Shown here: one piece after another, positions 54,001-62,727 of the stretch | Position numbering within the stretch: position 1 is the stretch's first letter | Layout of the letters: the number at the start of each line of letters is the position of its first letter | Assembly (NCBI GenBank): GCA_944321565.1 | Contig: CALULT010000005.1 | Coordinates: 1-64,000, forward strand | DNA from: an uncultured Paraprevotella sp. | GTDB lineage: Bacteria > Bacteroidota > Bacteroidia > Bacteroidales > Bacteroidaceae | Direction: 5' to 3' | Length of the DNA: 64,000 nt | Position numbers and translations under genes: made by a program | The notes under the pieces: model-generated | Databases searched by the model: none | The model's input: only the letters and a program-made list of their open reading frames with translations | What the model was told of the DNA's origin: nothing

Positions 54001-56326
54001 CTCTTTCCATCCGGCGGATATCGCGGAGGGGCTGACGGAGGCTTATTTGGGGCGTTCGCCTTTTGAGAATGTCGCCTTGATGGCTGAGACTTATATGGAT
54101 AATTTCCGAATTTACGGGCAGGCATTGGATGCCGCCCAAGTGGAGGAACTTTATGAGCAGGTGGCAGGCTTTTCGATGGAATCCGGCGAGGCAGACCTTG
54201 TGGATGCCTCAGCAGAGCTGGAGGCGCTTGGCAAGAAATTCGGTTTCCTGCATGCCACGGTCGCCCTTCCGGCGGAGACGGACGGAGGCGTTCCTTTGGC
54301 ATGGGCGTTTGAACCCGGGGAGGCCAACGGCGGGCGCGTGACGCTCAGCGGGAACACGCTTTCGGTAAACAGCCTTCCTCAAGGCGTTGAACCGGTTATG
54401 GCGGGCACGTTGAAGGTTTCCATCGGCGGCGATGCGTCCGCTTCTTGGTCGTGCCCCGTGCGGCTGGCACCGGATGACAACCGTCATGGCTACCTGTATT
54501 GCTTCATGAATGCAGGCAATGAAATCACCAACTTCGCGTTGGGTACGAAGGAAGACCGGGGACACGTGTTCAACGTCCTGCTCGACGAGGGAGAGGTGTT
54601 CGACACGGAAGCCTTGGCCGGCATCGAGGGCGGCACACGCGATGCTTACCTCGGGCGCGGCGAAGAGGCGGACGGCTATTTCATCACCACCACGGACATG
54701 AAGCAACACGCTTCGGGTGTGTGGAACAACCATGGCATCAACCTGCTGCGTTCCAAGGACCTCATCCATTGGGAAGGCACGACGTTCGATTTCACCAAGG
54801 GCAAGTCCATCTTCTCAGACCCCGAGGCCGTGACGGGCATCTATGACACGGACGAGGAATATGCCCGCATCAACCGCGTGTGGGCGCCTCAGTTCGTCTG
54901 GGACAAGGACTATGGCAATGGCGAGGGGGCTTACTTGGTGTATTACTCCATCCTTTCCACGAACGAGGGCGACACGCGCGACCGCATCTTTTATTCGTAT
55001 GCCGACCGGGAGTTTAAGACATTGACCCAGCCCCGGCTTTTCTTCGACCCGGGCGTGGCGGTCATTGATGCCGACATCGTATATAATCCCTACGACGGCC
55101 TTTATCACATGTTTTACAAGCGCGAAGGGGCTTCGGGCACCGAGCGCGGCATTTATGAGGCCACGAGCGACCGCCTTGTGGGCGGTACGTGGACTGACGT
55201 GGCGCACGTGACCAACGAAGGCAGTGAGCTGGTGGAAGCCCCCACGGCAGTGCGCCGCATCAATGAGGACGGCTACAATCTTTATTATATGCGTTATTCC
55301 GGCGGAAGCGCCTACAAATATTGCGAGACCGACCACTTGGGATTGAACATCAGCTATTCGACGAACGTGGGCGGCACAGGTGCGTTCCAGCACGGCTCGG
55401 TGATGACCGTCACGGAGGAAGAATACGTCATGCTGCAGGCCTGGAGCGACGTGCGCCTTCTCCTTCCGGAAATCATTTTATTGAAAGAGGAAAGCGGGAG
55501 CGCGGCCTTTGACGAAGCCATCCGGCAGGCGGAAAGCGCGTTGGATTTGACTACGGTGGCGGAGCTGGCTTCGGCTCTTCCGGCGGCCCGTGCCGCCCTG
55601 ATGGATGCCGCCGTGGCATACGCGGAGGAGGAATCCGGGGAAGGAGAAACCGACTTGACCTTCCTCCTGAAGAATCCCGGTTTCGATGAATATGGCTCGG
55701 GCTGGAGCGGTACGGCGTTCTCGGCAGCGGGCCCCGATGTGGCAGAATTTTTCAACACTACTTTTGACACTTATCAGGTGTTGCGCGACATGCCTGCGGG
55801 GACATACCGTTTCCTCTGCCAGGGCTTTTACCGCGATGGAGACTATGTGGTGGCCTATCCTGCCCGACAGGACGGGACGGAGCAGTTGCGGGCGGTGCTT
55901 TACGTGAACGACGCGGCACAGCCTTTCATGTCGCTCTTCGATGAGTCCGCGCCCTACACTTATTCGCCCTATACTTATCCCGACAACGTGGCAACGGCTC
56001 ACAGGGCCTTCAACATTGACGGCGAGTATGCAGACAACGAAGTGGAATACAAGCAGGAGCAGCGAGGCGACCTGCGGCTGGGCATTGCCAAAGACGAGTA
56101 CCAGACGCACGATTGGACGTGTTTTGACAATTTCCGTCTTTATTTCAAAGCCTTGCCGACGGCCATCCGTGAAGTGACGGGAACAACTGTGGGCAATCCG
56201 GTGAATGTTTATACCATCAGCGGTATGAAAGTACGCAGCAGGGTCGCCCAGGACAAGGCTGTAGAGGGCCTGGCCAAAGGCATTTATATCGTTGGGGGGC
56301 GGAAAGTGGTCGTGAGCAAACACTAA
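51044..56326 (+). CDS. Secreted GH51-GH43 fusion, putative arabinofuranosidase
   Basis: A 1760-residue modular enzyme. Signal peptide (about 1-25). The GH51 part starts GERHYGLFFEEINHAGDGGL with an inserted CBM4/9-like domain (about 75-205), then the barrel with FVRFPGGCYVEGVWGGGSTN, EIGNENY (E363, acid/base) and YVGEYAVTQD (E454, nucleophile). A beta-sandwich region (about 560-730) and a LamG/concanavalin-like domain (about 825-1030) follow. A GH43-type five-bladed propeller covers about 1145-1460, with RDAYLGR (D1200), VIDADIVYNPYDG (D1342/D1344) and SELVEAPTAV (E1398). Then a short helical linker, another CBM-like domain and a T9SS-like tail (GLAKGIYIVGGRKVVVSK). Two catalytic modules on arabinan or arabinoxylan side chains are expected. 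Confidence 0.86.
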   Translation: MNKSPIFRWGATLAMAVCMLSAPAQVTLDIDAGRRGPAIGERHYGLFFEEINHAGDGGLYAELIHNRSFEDNAANPDKWWAVGKADMSVTTEGLLNAAQGHALRLQMHAPGDGVRNEGFWGIDVVEGRVYKLSFWIRAEEAYEGVLTCSLQAEDGTSLGATEIPADVNGEWVKLEAEITATGDDPKGWFVLTGDTPGTVVLDVVSLFPPTWKGRANGCRPDLAEMLAAMKPGFVRFPGGCYVEGVWGGGSTNRFEWKKTIGPIEERPGHMNQNWGYRVTDGMGFHEMLQLTEDLGAEPLFVVNMGMGHGWAEDYRQIDEYIQEALDAIEYCNGDAQTTKWGAERAKNGHPEPFNLRLIEIGNENYNFSSENNSDQSDHYAERYIQFFEAIREKYPEVTIIGNVEAWGTDNPSWRNPYPVDVVDEHYYRNPSWFEGKYNKYDTYSRSAHKIYVGEYAVTQDFGVQGHLEAALGEAVFMLGMENNSDVCVMNSYAPIFANVNNYNWRPDMIQFDSRTSYGTPSYYVQQLFPNNVGKENVEWTEENNTSRRVGLSTWSTTVTFDNVRVTGGDGTEIFSDDFSSSNSLWQAGGGRWEVSGGQLHQEDVAMMGSVYVCDIEAGDDYTFEVEATKNSGAEGFLIAFNYVDDKNYCWWNLGGWNNTQHGVEVCSDGVKSTVASVAGALETGRTYRIRIRVEGTRVRCYLDDELLHDFTLPAVERRKVYAAASIDDEAGVLYVKLVNPHAAAQAVTVNLANASVTGGSMVELTSGSNKDENSLDNPRNVVPRESTLDVAGQRFTVDMPAWSLRILRLDVTDVKIVEEEPATLPEPLVQYSFEAGKGTDDSGTFQGTLQGGASVVAMEDGNHALYTGADAKGGYLDMGADMARATLGAIEEDYSVSVDIALAGVGNLAQACWAYGLADGTDKYMGLVGSAGNMDWSFTAKGDAGASFVASRGGLGYGRWHNLTYVQEGGMARFYVDGRLVAEQETSFHPADIAEGLTEAYLGRSPFENVALMAETYMDNFRIYGQALDAAQVEELYEQVAGFSMESGEADLVDASAELEALGKKFGFLHATVALPAETDGGVPLAWAFEPGEANGGRVTLSGNTLSVNSLPQGVEPVMAGTLKVSIGGDASASWSCPVRLAPDDNRHGYLYCFMNAGNEITNFALGTKEDRGHVFNVLLDEGEVFDTEALAGIEGGTRDAYLGRGEEADGYFITTTDMKQHASGVWNNHGINLLRSKDLIHWEGTTFDFTKGKSIFSDPEAVTGIYDTDEEYARINRVWAPQFVWDKDYGNGEGAYLVYYSILSTNEGDTRDRIFYSYADREFKTLTQPRLFFDPGVAVIDADIVYNPYDGLYHMFYKREGASGTERGIYEATSDRLVGGTWTDVAHVTNEGSELVEAPTAVRRINEDGYNLYYMRYSGGSAYKYCETDHLGLNISYSTNVGGTGAFQHGSVMTVTEEEYVMLQAWSDVRLLLPEIILLKEESGSAAFDEAIRQAESALDLTTVAELASALPAARAALMDAAVAYAEEESGEGETDLTFLLKNPGFDEYGSGWSGTAFSAAGPDVAEFFNTTFDTYQVLRDMPAGTYRFLCQGFYRDGDYVVAYPARQDGTEQLRAVLYVNDAAQPFMSLFDESAPYTYSPYTYPDNVATAHRAFNIDGEYADNEVEYKQEQRGDLRLGIAKDEYQTHDWTCFDNFRLYFKALPTAIREVTGTTVGNPVNVYTISGMKVRSRVAQDKAVEGLAKGIYIVGGRKVVVSKH

Positions 56327-56352
56327 GAAAAGACACCCTTCATATTGAACAG

Positions 56353-56389
56353 ATGCGGTCTTCGGGACGGAAACGTCCGGAGACCGCAT
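56353..56389 (+). terminator. Hairpin terminator after the GH51-GH43 gene
   Basis: ATGCGGTCT pairs with AGACCGCAT and GGACG with CGTCC inside it, closing a GAAA tetraloop; a 2-nt internal mismatch separates the stems. It lies 26 nt after the stop. The downstream sequence is A/T-rich rather than a pure T-run. Confidence 0.7.
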
Positions 56390-56506
56390 TATATATTATA
56401 GCCGAACAAAAATGGTTTGCGAAAAATCTTCCTGCATGTCGGGGAAGGAAAAGCAGTTCGTCCGGACAGGGTGTGCATAGAGGACTCCCCGCCTCACGGC
56501 CTAAAA

Positions 56507-56658
56507 GTTTCAGAGCCTGAAACACCCAGTTTCAGAGCCTGAAACACTCTGTTCCAAAGCCTGGAACACCCGGTTTCAAGGCCTGAAACACCCAGTTCCA
56601 AGTGCCTGAAACACCCAGTTCCAAGTGCTTGAAACACCCAGTTCCAAGTGCTTGAAAC
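56507..56658. repeat. Array of seven 22-23 bp hairpin repeats
   Basis: Units begin at 56507, 56529, 56551, 56573, 56595, 56618 and 56641. Each is a small palindrome of the type GTTTCAGAGCCTGAAAC joined by ACACCCA. The third unit reads GTTCCAAAGCCTGGAAC, where both arms changed together so pairing is kept; later units carry GTTCCAAGTGCTTGAAAC, paired with a G-T. The array sits between convergent genes. The flanking 56390-56506 and 56659-56791 hold nothing else recognisable. Confidence 0.8.
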
Positions 56659-56791
56659 TTTCATGCTTGGATATTATTCCCAAAAACCACACAAAAAGAA
56701 GAGCCGGAGTCACTTCTAACTAAGTTTCGTTGTGCAATTCGCAAACCATTTCTTTTTGACTATATATGTGCGTTAGACCGACTCGTTCGTC

Positions 56792-57712
56792 TCAGGAATG
56801 ACGGGGGCGTATGCGTTTCAGTAAAAGCGTAAGATTGTCACGGATGCTACGGTCGAGGATAATCAGTACGACAGCTACAAGGATGAATGCAATGCCTATG
56901 GCTTCGCTCCACGTAAAGGCTTCATTAAATACCAATGCACCTATACACACGGCTGTCACCGGTTCCAAGGCACCGAGGATGGAAGTTAGCGTCCCGCCGA
57001 TGTGGCGCACAGCCACCAGCAGGGTGATGTTCGATATGACAGTGGGAGCCACAGCCAGCAAAAGAATGTTGACGGCCGATATGGCATCGGGAACTGGTTG
57101 AAGCTGGAAGCCAATTCCTGTCTTGACGCCGAACATCACGGTCGTGAAGACAAACACATAGAAGGCCAGTTTGCGGCTGTGCATGTCCTTGATGCGCGAC
57201 TTGTTGACGGCGATGATGTAGCTGGCATAGCCTACGGCGGAAAGCAGCACGACGGCCACGCTGATTGGCTCGAGCCGTGTTTCCGTGCCTTGCAGGGAAA
57301 GGCGGGCTACTCCGGCAACAGCCAACACAATGGCCGTCCACGTCACCCATGAAGTTTTTTCACGGAACAACAACAGCATCAGCAGTGTCACGAACACAGG
57401 ATAGGTGAAATGGAGAGTGGTGGCTACGCCCGCTCCCATCACCTCGTAGCCATAGAGCAGGAACATGGCGGAAGCGGTGTAGAACAAGGCCAGCATCACG
57501 AGAATCGGCAGGTCGCGCAGGCTGATGCGGAACGATTCCTTTTTGATGAGCATCATGATGCCGAGGGCCATCGTGGCTACAAGGAAACGGTAGAACAGGA
57601 TGGAGTCCGACTGCATGCCTTTTTGCATCAGTGGTAGCGTGAAGAGTGGAATCAATCCGAAAGTCACCGAAGTGACGATGCCGTAGAAGAATCCTTTTAT
57701 TTTGTTCTGCAT
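56792..57712 (-). CDS. EamA (drug/metabolite transporter) family permease
   Basis: A 306-residue protein with ten hydrophobic segments in two EamA halves. Typical text: GIVTSVTFGLIPLFTLPLMQ at the start, TLHFTYPVFVTLLMLLLFRE, and in the second half SILGALEPVTAVCIGALVFN with EAFTWSEAIGIAFILVAVVL. It is a DMT-superfamily exporter of unknown substrate. It begins 1 nt after queG ends, so it is the last gene of the DUF2723-deacetylase-queG unit. Confidence 0.88.
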   Translation of the reverse strand: MQNKIKGFFYGIVTSVTFGLIPLFTLPLMQKGMQSDSILFYRFLVATMALGIMMLIKKESFRISLRDLPILVMLALFYTASAMFLLYGYEVMGAGVATTLHFTYPVFVTLLMLLLFREKTSWVTWTAIVLAVAGVARLSLQGTETRLEPISVAVVLLSAVGYASYIIAVNKSRIKDMHSRKLAFYVFVFTTVMFGVKTGIGFQLQPVPDAISAVNILLLAVAPTVISNITLLVAVRHIGGTLTSILGALEPVTAVCIGALVFNEAFTWSEAIGIAFILVAVVLIILDRSIRDNLTLLLKRIRPRHS

Positions 57713-57713
57713 G

Positions 57714-58667
57714 TCAAATCTCTTTTTTAGTAGTTATATTTGTTTGGATGGCCGCGAGGTTGCGCGCCAGCCCTTCATATTTGGCGCGTTTCACGGCAGA
57801 GCCTTTGAAAAGGCGGCGATATTGTTCCACGTCAAGATGTAGCCAATCGGCATCTGTCATGGTTTGAAGCTCCGACGAGGGAGCAAAAGCCTCTTCCGTG
57901 GTCGGCGTGGCGGTGCGCAGATGGGGGCAGGCACGCAGGCAACGATCGCAACCATAGAAATAAGGAAACATCTTCGTGGCGGCTTCCGCAGGAATCTCCC
58001 CACGGTTTTCTATGGTCAGATAACTCAGGCAGCGACGGGCATCAAGCCCTTCCGGAGTGAGTGCATGAGTGGGACAGGCATCACGGCAACGGGTGCAGTT
58101 TCCACATCCTTTGTCCATTGGCGCATCATACTGGTCTGCGGGGAGGTTGAGCAGTATCTCACCAAGGAAAAATGCGCTCCCCATATATGGAATGACCAAT
58201 TGGGTGTGATGCCCGATCCATCCGATTCCGCATTGCCATGCCCAATAACGTTCGAGCACGGGAGCAGTGTCGCAACACACACGACCCTCGGCAGCAGGAA
58301 AAGCTGTTTGCAGAGTGGAAAGCAACCGATGCAGTTTGTCACGTACCACATCGTGGTAGTCTTTGCCATAAACGTACCAGGAAAGTTGCAAGCGGTCATC
58401 CGGAGCCGGATTGGCGGGGACATAACTCATGGCCAGGCTGACCACCGTGTGGCAACCTTCCATCAGTTTGCGCGGGTCTAGTCGCAGAGCCTCATGATTC
58501 TCCATGTAAGCCATGCCGGCTTGACACCCTCGTGCAAGCCATTGCCTGAAGAACCCAGTGTGGGCTGCATTAACAGCCCCTGCCGGAGACAATCCACAGG
58601 CAGAAAAGCCGAGGCGCACGGCCTCGGCTTTAATATATGCTGCAGAAAGCAGTTGGGTCTTTTCCAT
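57714..58667 (-). CDS. queG: Epoxyqueuosine reductase
   Basis: A 317-residue QueG protein. The cobalamin/DUF1730 region includes KAEAVRLGFSACGLSPAG and ESCHTVVSLAMSY-like text, and the Fe-S region has CGNCTRCRDACPTHAL (first 4Fe-4S) and FYGCDRCLRACPHLR (second). It performs the last step of queuosine biosynthesis on tRNA. It follows the deacetylase gene by 9 nt and is slightly shorter than E. coli QueG. Confidence 0.92.
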   Translation of the reverse strand: MEKTQLLSAAYIKAEAVRLGFSACGLSPAGAVNAAHTGFFRQWLARGCQAGMAYMENHEALRLDPRKLMEGCHTVVSLAMSYVPANPAPDDRLQLSWYVYGKDYHDVVRDKLHRLLSTLQTAFPAAEGRVCCDTAPVLERYWAWQCGIGWIGHHTQLVIPYMGSAFFLGEILLNLPADQYDAPMDKGCGNCTRCRDACPTHALTPEGLDARRCLSYLTIENRGEIPAEAATKMFPYFYGCDRCLRACPHLRTATPTTEEAFAPSSELQTMTDADWLHLDVEQYRRLFKGSAVKRAKYEGLARNLAAIQTNITTKKEI

Positions 58668-58676
58668 TTCTTTGTA

Positions 58677-59288
58677 TTACTCCAACACTTTGAATGTGTA
58701 ACCTTGGTCTTCCAGCCATTGCAGGGACTCGGGCAACGCCGTGCGCAACTTGTCAATGCTCTTAAGCGAATCGTGGAACGTGATGATGGAGCCGTTGCGG
58801 GCATAACGTTTCACATTGTCCACCACATCGCGTGCCGTGACCCGTTTGCTGTAGTCGCGTGTCACAAGATCCCACATGACGATACGGTAGTGCTTGCGGA
58901 GCAGTTTGAACTGCAATAAACGCATCCATCCGTGCGGCGGACGAAACAAGTTGGTGTGGAGCAACTGGTTGGCCTTGTCCGCATTTTCCAAGTACTCCTT
59001 GCAGGAATGCTTGAATCCACCGATGTGGTTGAACGTATGGTTGCCAATACGATGACCGCGTTCAACCACCATGCGATAGACCTCCGGATGCTTACGCACA
59101 TTGTCGCCCACCATGAAGAAAGTGGCCTTCACGCCGAAACGGTCGAGCGTGTCCAGCACGAACGGCGTGGCTTCGGGAATGGGGCCATCGTCGAACGTAA
59201 GATAAACCACTTTCTTCTTTCGGCTCATCCGCCAGATGGCCGTGGGATAGAGCCAGCGCAGGAACCTTGCCGGTTGTTCGATGAACAT
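58677..59288 (-). CDS. Polysaccharide deacetylase (NodB-like)
   Basis: A 203-residue carbohydrate esterase 4 protein. NodB motifs: VVYLTFDDGPIPEATPFVLD (motif 1, catalytic/metal Asp), GHRIGNHTFNH (motif 2, metal-binding His), LFRPPHGWM (motif 3) and ITFHDSLKS (motif 5 His). A short N-terminal hydrophobic stretch (about 9-21) may anchor it. It removes N- or O-acetyl groups from cell-wall or surface glycans. It starts 10 nt after the DUF2723 gene. Confidence 0.88.
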   Translation of the reverse strand: MFIEQPARFLRWLYPTAIWRMSRKKKVVYLTFDDGPIPEATPFVLDTLDRFGVKATFFMVGDNVRKHPEVYRMVVERGHRIGNHTFNHIGGFKHSCKEYLENADKANQLLHTNLFRPPHGWMRLLQFKLLRKHYRIVMWDLVTRDYSKRVTARDVVDNVKRYARNGSIITFHDSLKSIDKLRTALPESLQWLEDQGYTFKVLE

Positions 59289-59298
59289 GTCGTGCGGG

Positions 59299-62200
59299 CT
59301 ATCTGTAAAGACTTACTCCACGTTGGTGGCAAGACATGGCATATTTGCTGGCCTCTGCATTCCATGCCTCCGCCTTTTTCTCATCGTAAGAAGCGTAGGT
59401 TTGCGCAATGTTGCCGAGTGTGACCACAGCAATGAGGCAGTCACGTGTGGATTGCAACAACCGTGGAGTACTCAGGCTAAGATACCAGTCAAGATATTCT
59501 TTGGCGTTTTGTCCTACAGCTTCGAGAATCTTTCCGCCTTCGGCTTTATGCCCGGTACGTAACCAAACTTCAGCCAATTCCACGGAATTACCCATCATGT
59601 GTTCATGGGGAACAACCACAGGCGGAAGCTCCTCTTCAGCCCGCTGCACCACTTTGAGGGCCTTATCCGCCTTGCCCTCCCTCATCAGTTCCTGCGCCAG
59701 TTGGGCGAAGAGACGGCGATGGGTGTAACACATGCGGATGACCGTCTCGTCGAGATATACATCGGGATGCTCTTTCAGTCCGCCGTATTTGAACTTATTC
59801 ATCATGTTGTCATACATGCGTTCAGTATCGACCATACGTCCGCTCGCTTTCGTGTCGAACGGAGTAATACGACAAGCCAAACCTTCCTGCACGAAGTTGT
59901 CACCAAGGTGTCCGTAATTATCCGGCCCCACAGTAGTGGACATGTAGAGCGGACGTTCCCAATCACCATGCGAAATCATTTCGAGCATCATCATCTCGCT
60001 CTTATAGACGGCGCGTTTGCCTTTGAGGGAGATGTGCATCACATCGGGGATAGAGTCGGCGGCAACCATCATGCCCGAGCGGCGCACAGACTCCTTGTCC
60101 ACTGTCACTACGATGCTGTCGGTGGGGAAAATCTGAAGGTCGGGGTTGTCGCTCAGAATCCAATACTTGATGATGTTCTTCAACTCATACGGGTTGTCGC
60201 CGAGCATCTGCTTCAGTTCCTCAGGGCTATCCTTATAGTAATCGAGCACTTGTGCCAGCGCGTCGGCTTGCACAGGAATAGCCTCGTGTACGCCCGTCAC
60301 GTAATCAATACGTTTCCAACTGATGGGCAATGAAGGCGAGTCATAGGCCGGACGGCACATTTGATCAATGTACCAGTCGGTCTGCAAGTAACTCAAATTG
60401 CAGACACGGGCATCCGTGCGCACCCCTTCCGTTTCCTGGTTATACCACAAAGGGAAAGTGTCATTGTCACCGTTAGTGAAGATAACAGGATTTCCTTTAT
60501 CCGGAAGCGAATTCAAGTAGTTCTGCCCGAAGTCACGACAAGTGTATCGATTGCTGCGATCGTGGTCGTCCCATGTCTGTCCGGCCATTTGTATCGGTAC
60601 GAACAAAGCGAGCAGGCTAACCAAGGCTGCACCCATTTCGGGCACTTTCAGGCGGCGCAAGCCATCAACGATGGCAGCCACGCCCATGCCCACCCAAATG
60701 GCGAAGGCGTAGAACGACCCGGCATAAGCATAGTCGCGCTCACGCGGTTGCAGGGGTGTTTGGTTGAGGTAAACCACGATGGCGAGTCCCGTCATGAAGA
60801 ACAGGAAGAACACCACCCAGAACTGCCTTACGCCTTCCTGGTTCTTATAGGCTTGCCAAAACAGACCGATAAGCCCCAGCAGCAAAGGCAGGCAGTAGAA
60901 CACATTGTGCCCCTTGTTTTCCTGCAGCTCCGTGGGAAGCTTGCTTTGGTCACCCAACCGGGCGTTGTCGATGAAAGGAATCCCGGTGAGCCAGTTGCCG
61001 TGCTCCAGCTCGCCGTTGCCTTGTATGTCGTTCTGTCTTCCTGCGAAATTCCACATGAAATATCGCCAGTACATGAAGTTAATCTGGTAGCTGAAGAAGA
61101 AGCGCAGGTTTTCCCATTGCGTGGGCATCTTCACCATGACGGTCTGCCCGCACTGGTCGGCAGGCACTTGCCGCCCCTTCACGCCACCCATCCAATCTTC
61201 GTATGCCCGCACGTGTTCCGCGCGGTCGGAATACATGCGGGGGAAGAACATGTTTTGCCCATACACCGGCTCTTTCGTGCGATATACGATGTGATAAGCA
61301 TCCTTTTCGTCGGCCGAACGTTTCTCCACGCGCTGCCAGACCGGCGCGCCTTCCTTGTATTGGGGCACACAGTAGCCGTCTCCCGTGGGTTTGAACACGA
61401 TTTTCGACTCGTATGCCTGTCCGTAGAAAAGCGGGCGGCTGCCGTATTGTTCGCGGTTCAGGTAGGAGCCAAGCGTAAAGATGTCCTCGGGCGAGTTTTG
61501 GTCCATAGGCGGGTTGGTGGTAGAGCGGATTACGATGACTGCATACGAACTGTAGCCTATCATAATCATCAGCATGCAGAGCAACGACGTGTTCATCACG
61601 CGCGGGCTGATCAGCGGTTCGCCCAGCACCTTGCGGTTCAACAAATAAGCCAATGCGCCGATGACGATGATGCCCACGATGAAGCTTGTCCATCCGTAAC
61701 CATAGAATGGGATACCAAGCATGGCCACGGCACACAAGTAAGCGATATTCATGCGGCGGCGATTCTTCTGCACGATGGTTTCGCGAATGGCCCAAAGCAC
61801 CACGGCGATGAGGCAGAAAATATAAAAGATAAGCCCTGTGTTGAACGGCATGCCCAGTGTATTCACGAAAAGCAATTCAAACCATCCACCCACCTTAACG
61901 ATGCCCGGCACGATGCCATAGAGCACGGCGGCCACAAGCACGAATGAGCACACCAAAGCCCAAAGCGAACCTTTCACATTAGCATTGGGATGCTTCTTGT
62001 AATACCATATCAGCACAATAGCTGGCAAACATAGCAAGTTAAGCAAGTGGACACCGATGGAAAGCCCCGTCAGGTATGCGATAAGCACCAACCAACGGTC
62101 ACTATGCGGTTCATCGGCATGTTCCTCCCATTTCAGGATGAGCCAGAACACCACGGCCGTAAACAACGAGGAATAAGCATAGACTTCACCTTCCACCGCA

Positions 62201-62619
62201 CTGAACCAAAACGTGTCACTGAACGTATAGACCAATGCGCCCACTAAACCGCTAACCATGATGGCAATAAGCCGCGCCGGCGTCATTTGTGCATAATCGG
62301 GGCACACAAGTTTGCGGGTCAAGTGCGTGATACTCCAAAAAAGCAACATGATGCAACCTGCGCTCATCAGAGCCGACATCGTATTCACCATAAGAGCGAC
62401 CCGCGAAGGATCATCGGTGAACTGTGAGAAAAGGTTGGCCGTAAGCATGAAAAACGGTGCGCCGGGCGGATGTCCAACTTCCAGTTTGTAGCCGGTAGTA
62501 ATAAACTCCGGACAGTCCCAAAAACTTGCGGTAGGCTCAATGGTCGAGCAATAAACCCACGCGGCAATGGCAAATGTGATCCAACCCAAGAGGTTGTTCA
62601 CAAGTTTGAACTGTTTCAT
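59299..62619 (-). CDS. DUF2723 multi-pass membrane protein (glycosyltransferase-like)
   Basis: A 1106-residue protein. About 11-13 hydrophobic segments fill the first ~690 residues, and the opening VYCSTIEPTASFWDCPEFIT with KLEVGHPPGAPFFML is the DUF2723 signature. The Asp-rich first loop and fold resemble GT-C protein O-mannosyltransferases. The last ~400 residues are soluble, with GNPVIFTNGDNDTFPLWYNQ and C-terminal helical repeats. A role in lipid-linked sugar transfer to surface proteins is inferred. It heads a four-gene unit; a -7 box lies at 62661-62668. Confidence 0.84.
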   Translation of the reverse strand: MKQFKLVNNLLGWITFAIAAWVYCSTIEPTASFWDCPEFITTGYKLEVGHPPGAPFFMLTANLFSQFTDDPSRVALMVNTMSALMSAGCIMLLFWSITHLTRKLVCPDYAQMTPARLIAIMVSGLVGALVYTFSDTFWFSAVEGEVYAYSSLFTAVVFWLILKWEEHADEPHSDRWLVLIAYLTGLSIGVHLLNLLCLPAIVLIWYYKKHPNANVKGSLWALVCSFVLVAAVLYGIVPGIVKVGGWFELLFVNTLGMPFNTGLIFYIFCLIAVVLWAIRETIVQKNRRRMNIAYLCAVAMLGIPFYGYGWTSFIVGIIVIGALAYLLNRKVLGEPLISPRVMNTSLLCMLMIMIGYSSYAVIVIRSTTNPPMDQNSPEDIFTLGSYLNREQYGSRPLFYGQAYESKIVFKPTGDGYCVPQYKEGAPVWQRVEKRSADEKDAYHIVYRTKEPVYGQNMFFPRMYSDRAEHVRAYEDWMGGVKGRQVPADQCGQTVMVKMPTQWENLRFFFSYQINFMYWRYFMWNFAGRQNDIQGNGELEHGNWLTGIPFIDNARLGDQSKLPTELQENKGHNVFYCLPLLLGLIGLFWQAYKNQEGVRQFWVVFFLFFMTGLAIVVYLNQTPLQPRERDYAYAGSFYAFAIWVGMGVAAIVDGLRRLKVPEMGAALVSLLALFVPIQMAGQTWDDHDRSNRYTCRDFGQNYLNSLPDKGNPVIFTNGDNDTFPLWYNQETEGVRTDARVCNLSYLQTDWYIDQMCRPAYDSPSLPISWKRIDYVTGVHEAIPVQADALAQVLDYYKDSPEELKQMLGDNPYELKNIIKYWILSDNPDLQIFPTDSIVVTVDKESVRRSGMMVAADSIPDVMHISLKGKRAVYKSEMMMLEMISHGDWERPLYMSTTVGPDNYGHLGDNFVQEGLACRITPFDTKASGRMVDTERMYDNMMNKFKYGGLKEHPDVYLDETVIRMCYTHRRLFAQLAQELMREGKADKALKVVQRAEEELPPVVVPHEHMMGNSVELAEVWLRTGHKAEGGKILEAVGQNAKEYLDWYLSLSTPRLLQSTRDCLIAVVTLGNIAQTYASYDEKKAEAWNAEASKYAMSCHQRGVSLYR

Positions 62620-62660
62620 TGTTTTGCGTTTATTTTGTTCTTGATTATTTCCTCAATTTG

Positions 62661-62668
62661 CAAAGTTA
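62661..62668 (-). promoter_or_regulatory. Promoter -7 element of the DUF2723 gene (TAACTTTG)
   Basis: The minus strand reads TAACTTTG 41 nt before the ATG. No TTG at 19-20 nt. Confidence 0.5.
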
Positions 62669-62727
62669 GCAACTATTTCCTTTTCGAGCGGTGCTTTTCC
62701 GTGCCACAACGGACTTCGTCCGCCCTT

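Noticed and set aside
51035..54139. Very long open frame (1034 codons) on the strand opposite the GH51-GH43 gene
   Set aside because: It is a mirror of a strongly biased GC-rich coding sequence; the plus strand has signal peptide, catalytic motifs and continuous domains, while the antisense product is His/Arg-rich with no recognisable family.
56507..56658. CRISPR array
   Set aside because: The period is only 22-23 bp with 5-6 nt between palindromic units and no unique spacers; no cas genes are nearby. It is a tandem hairpin array.
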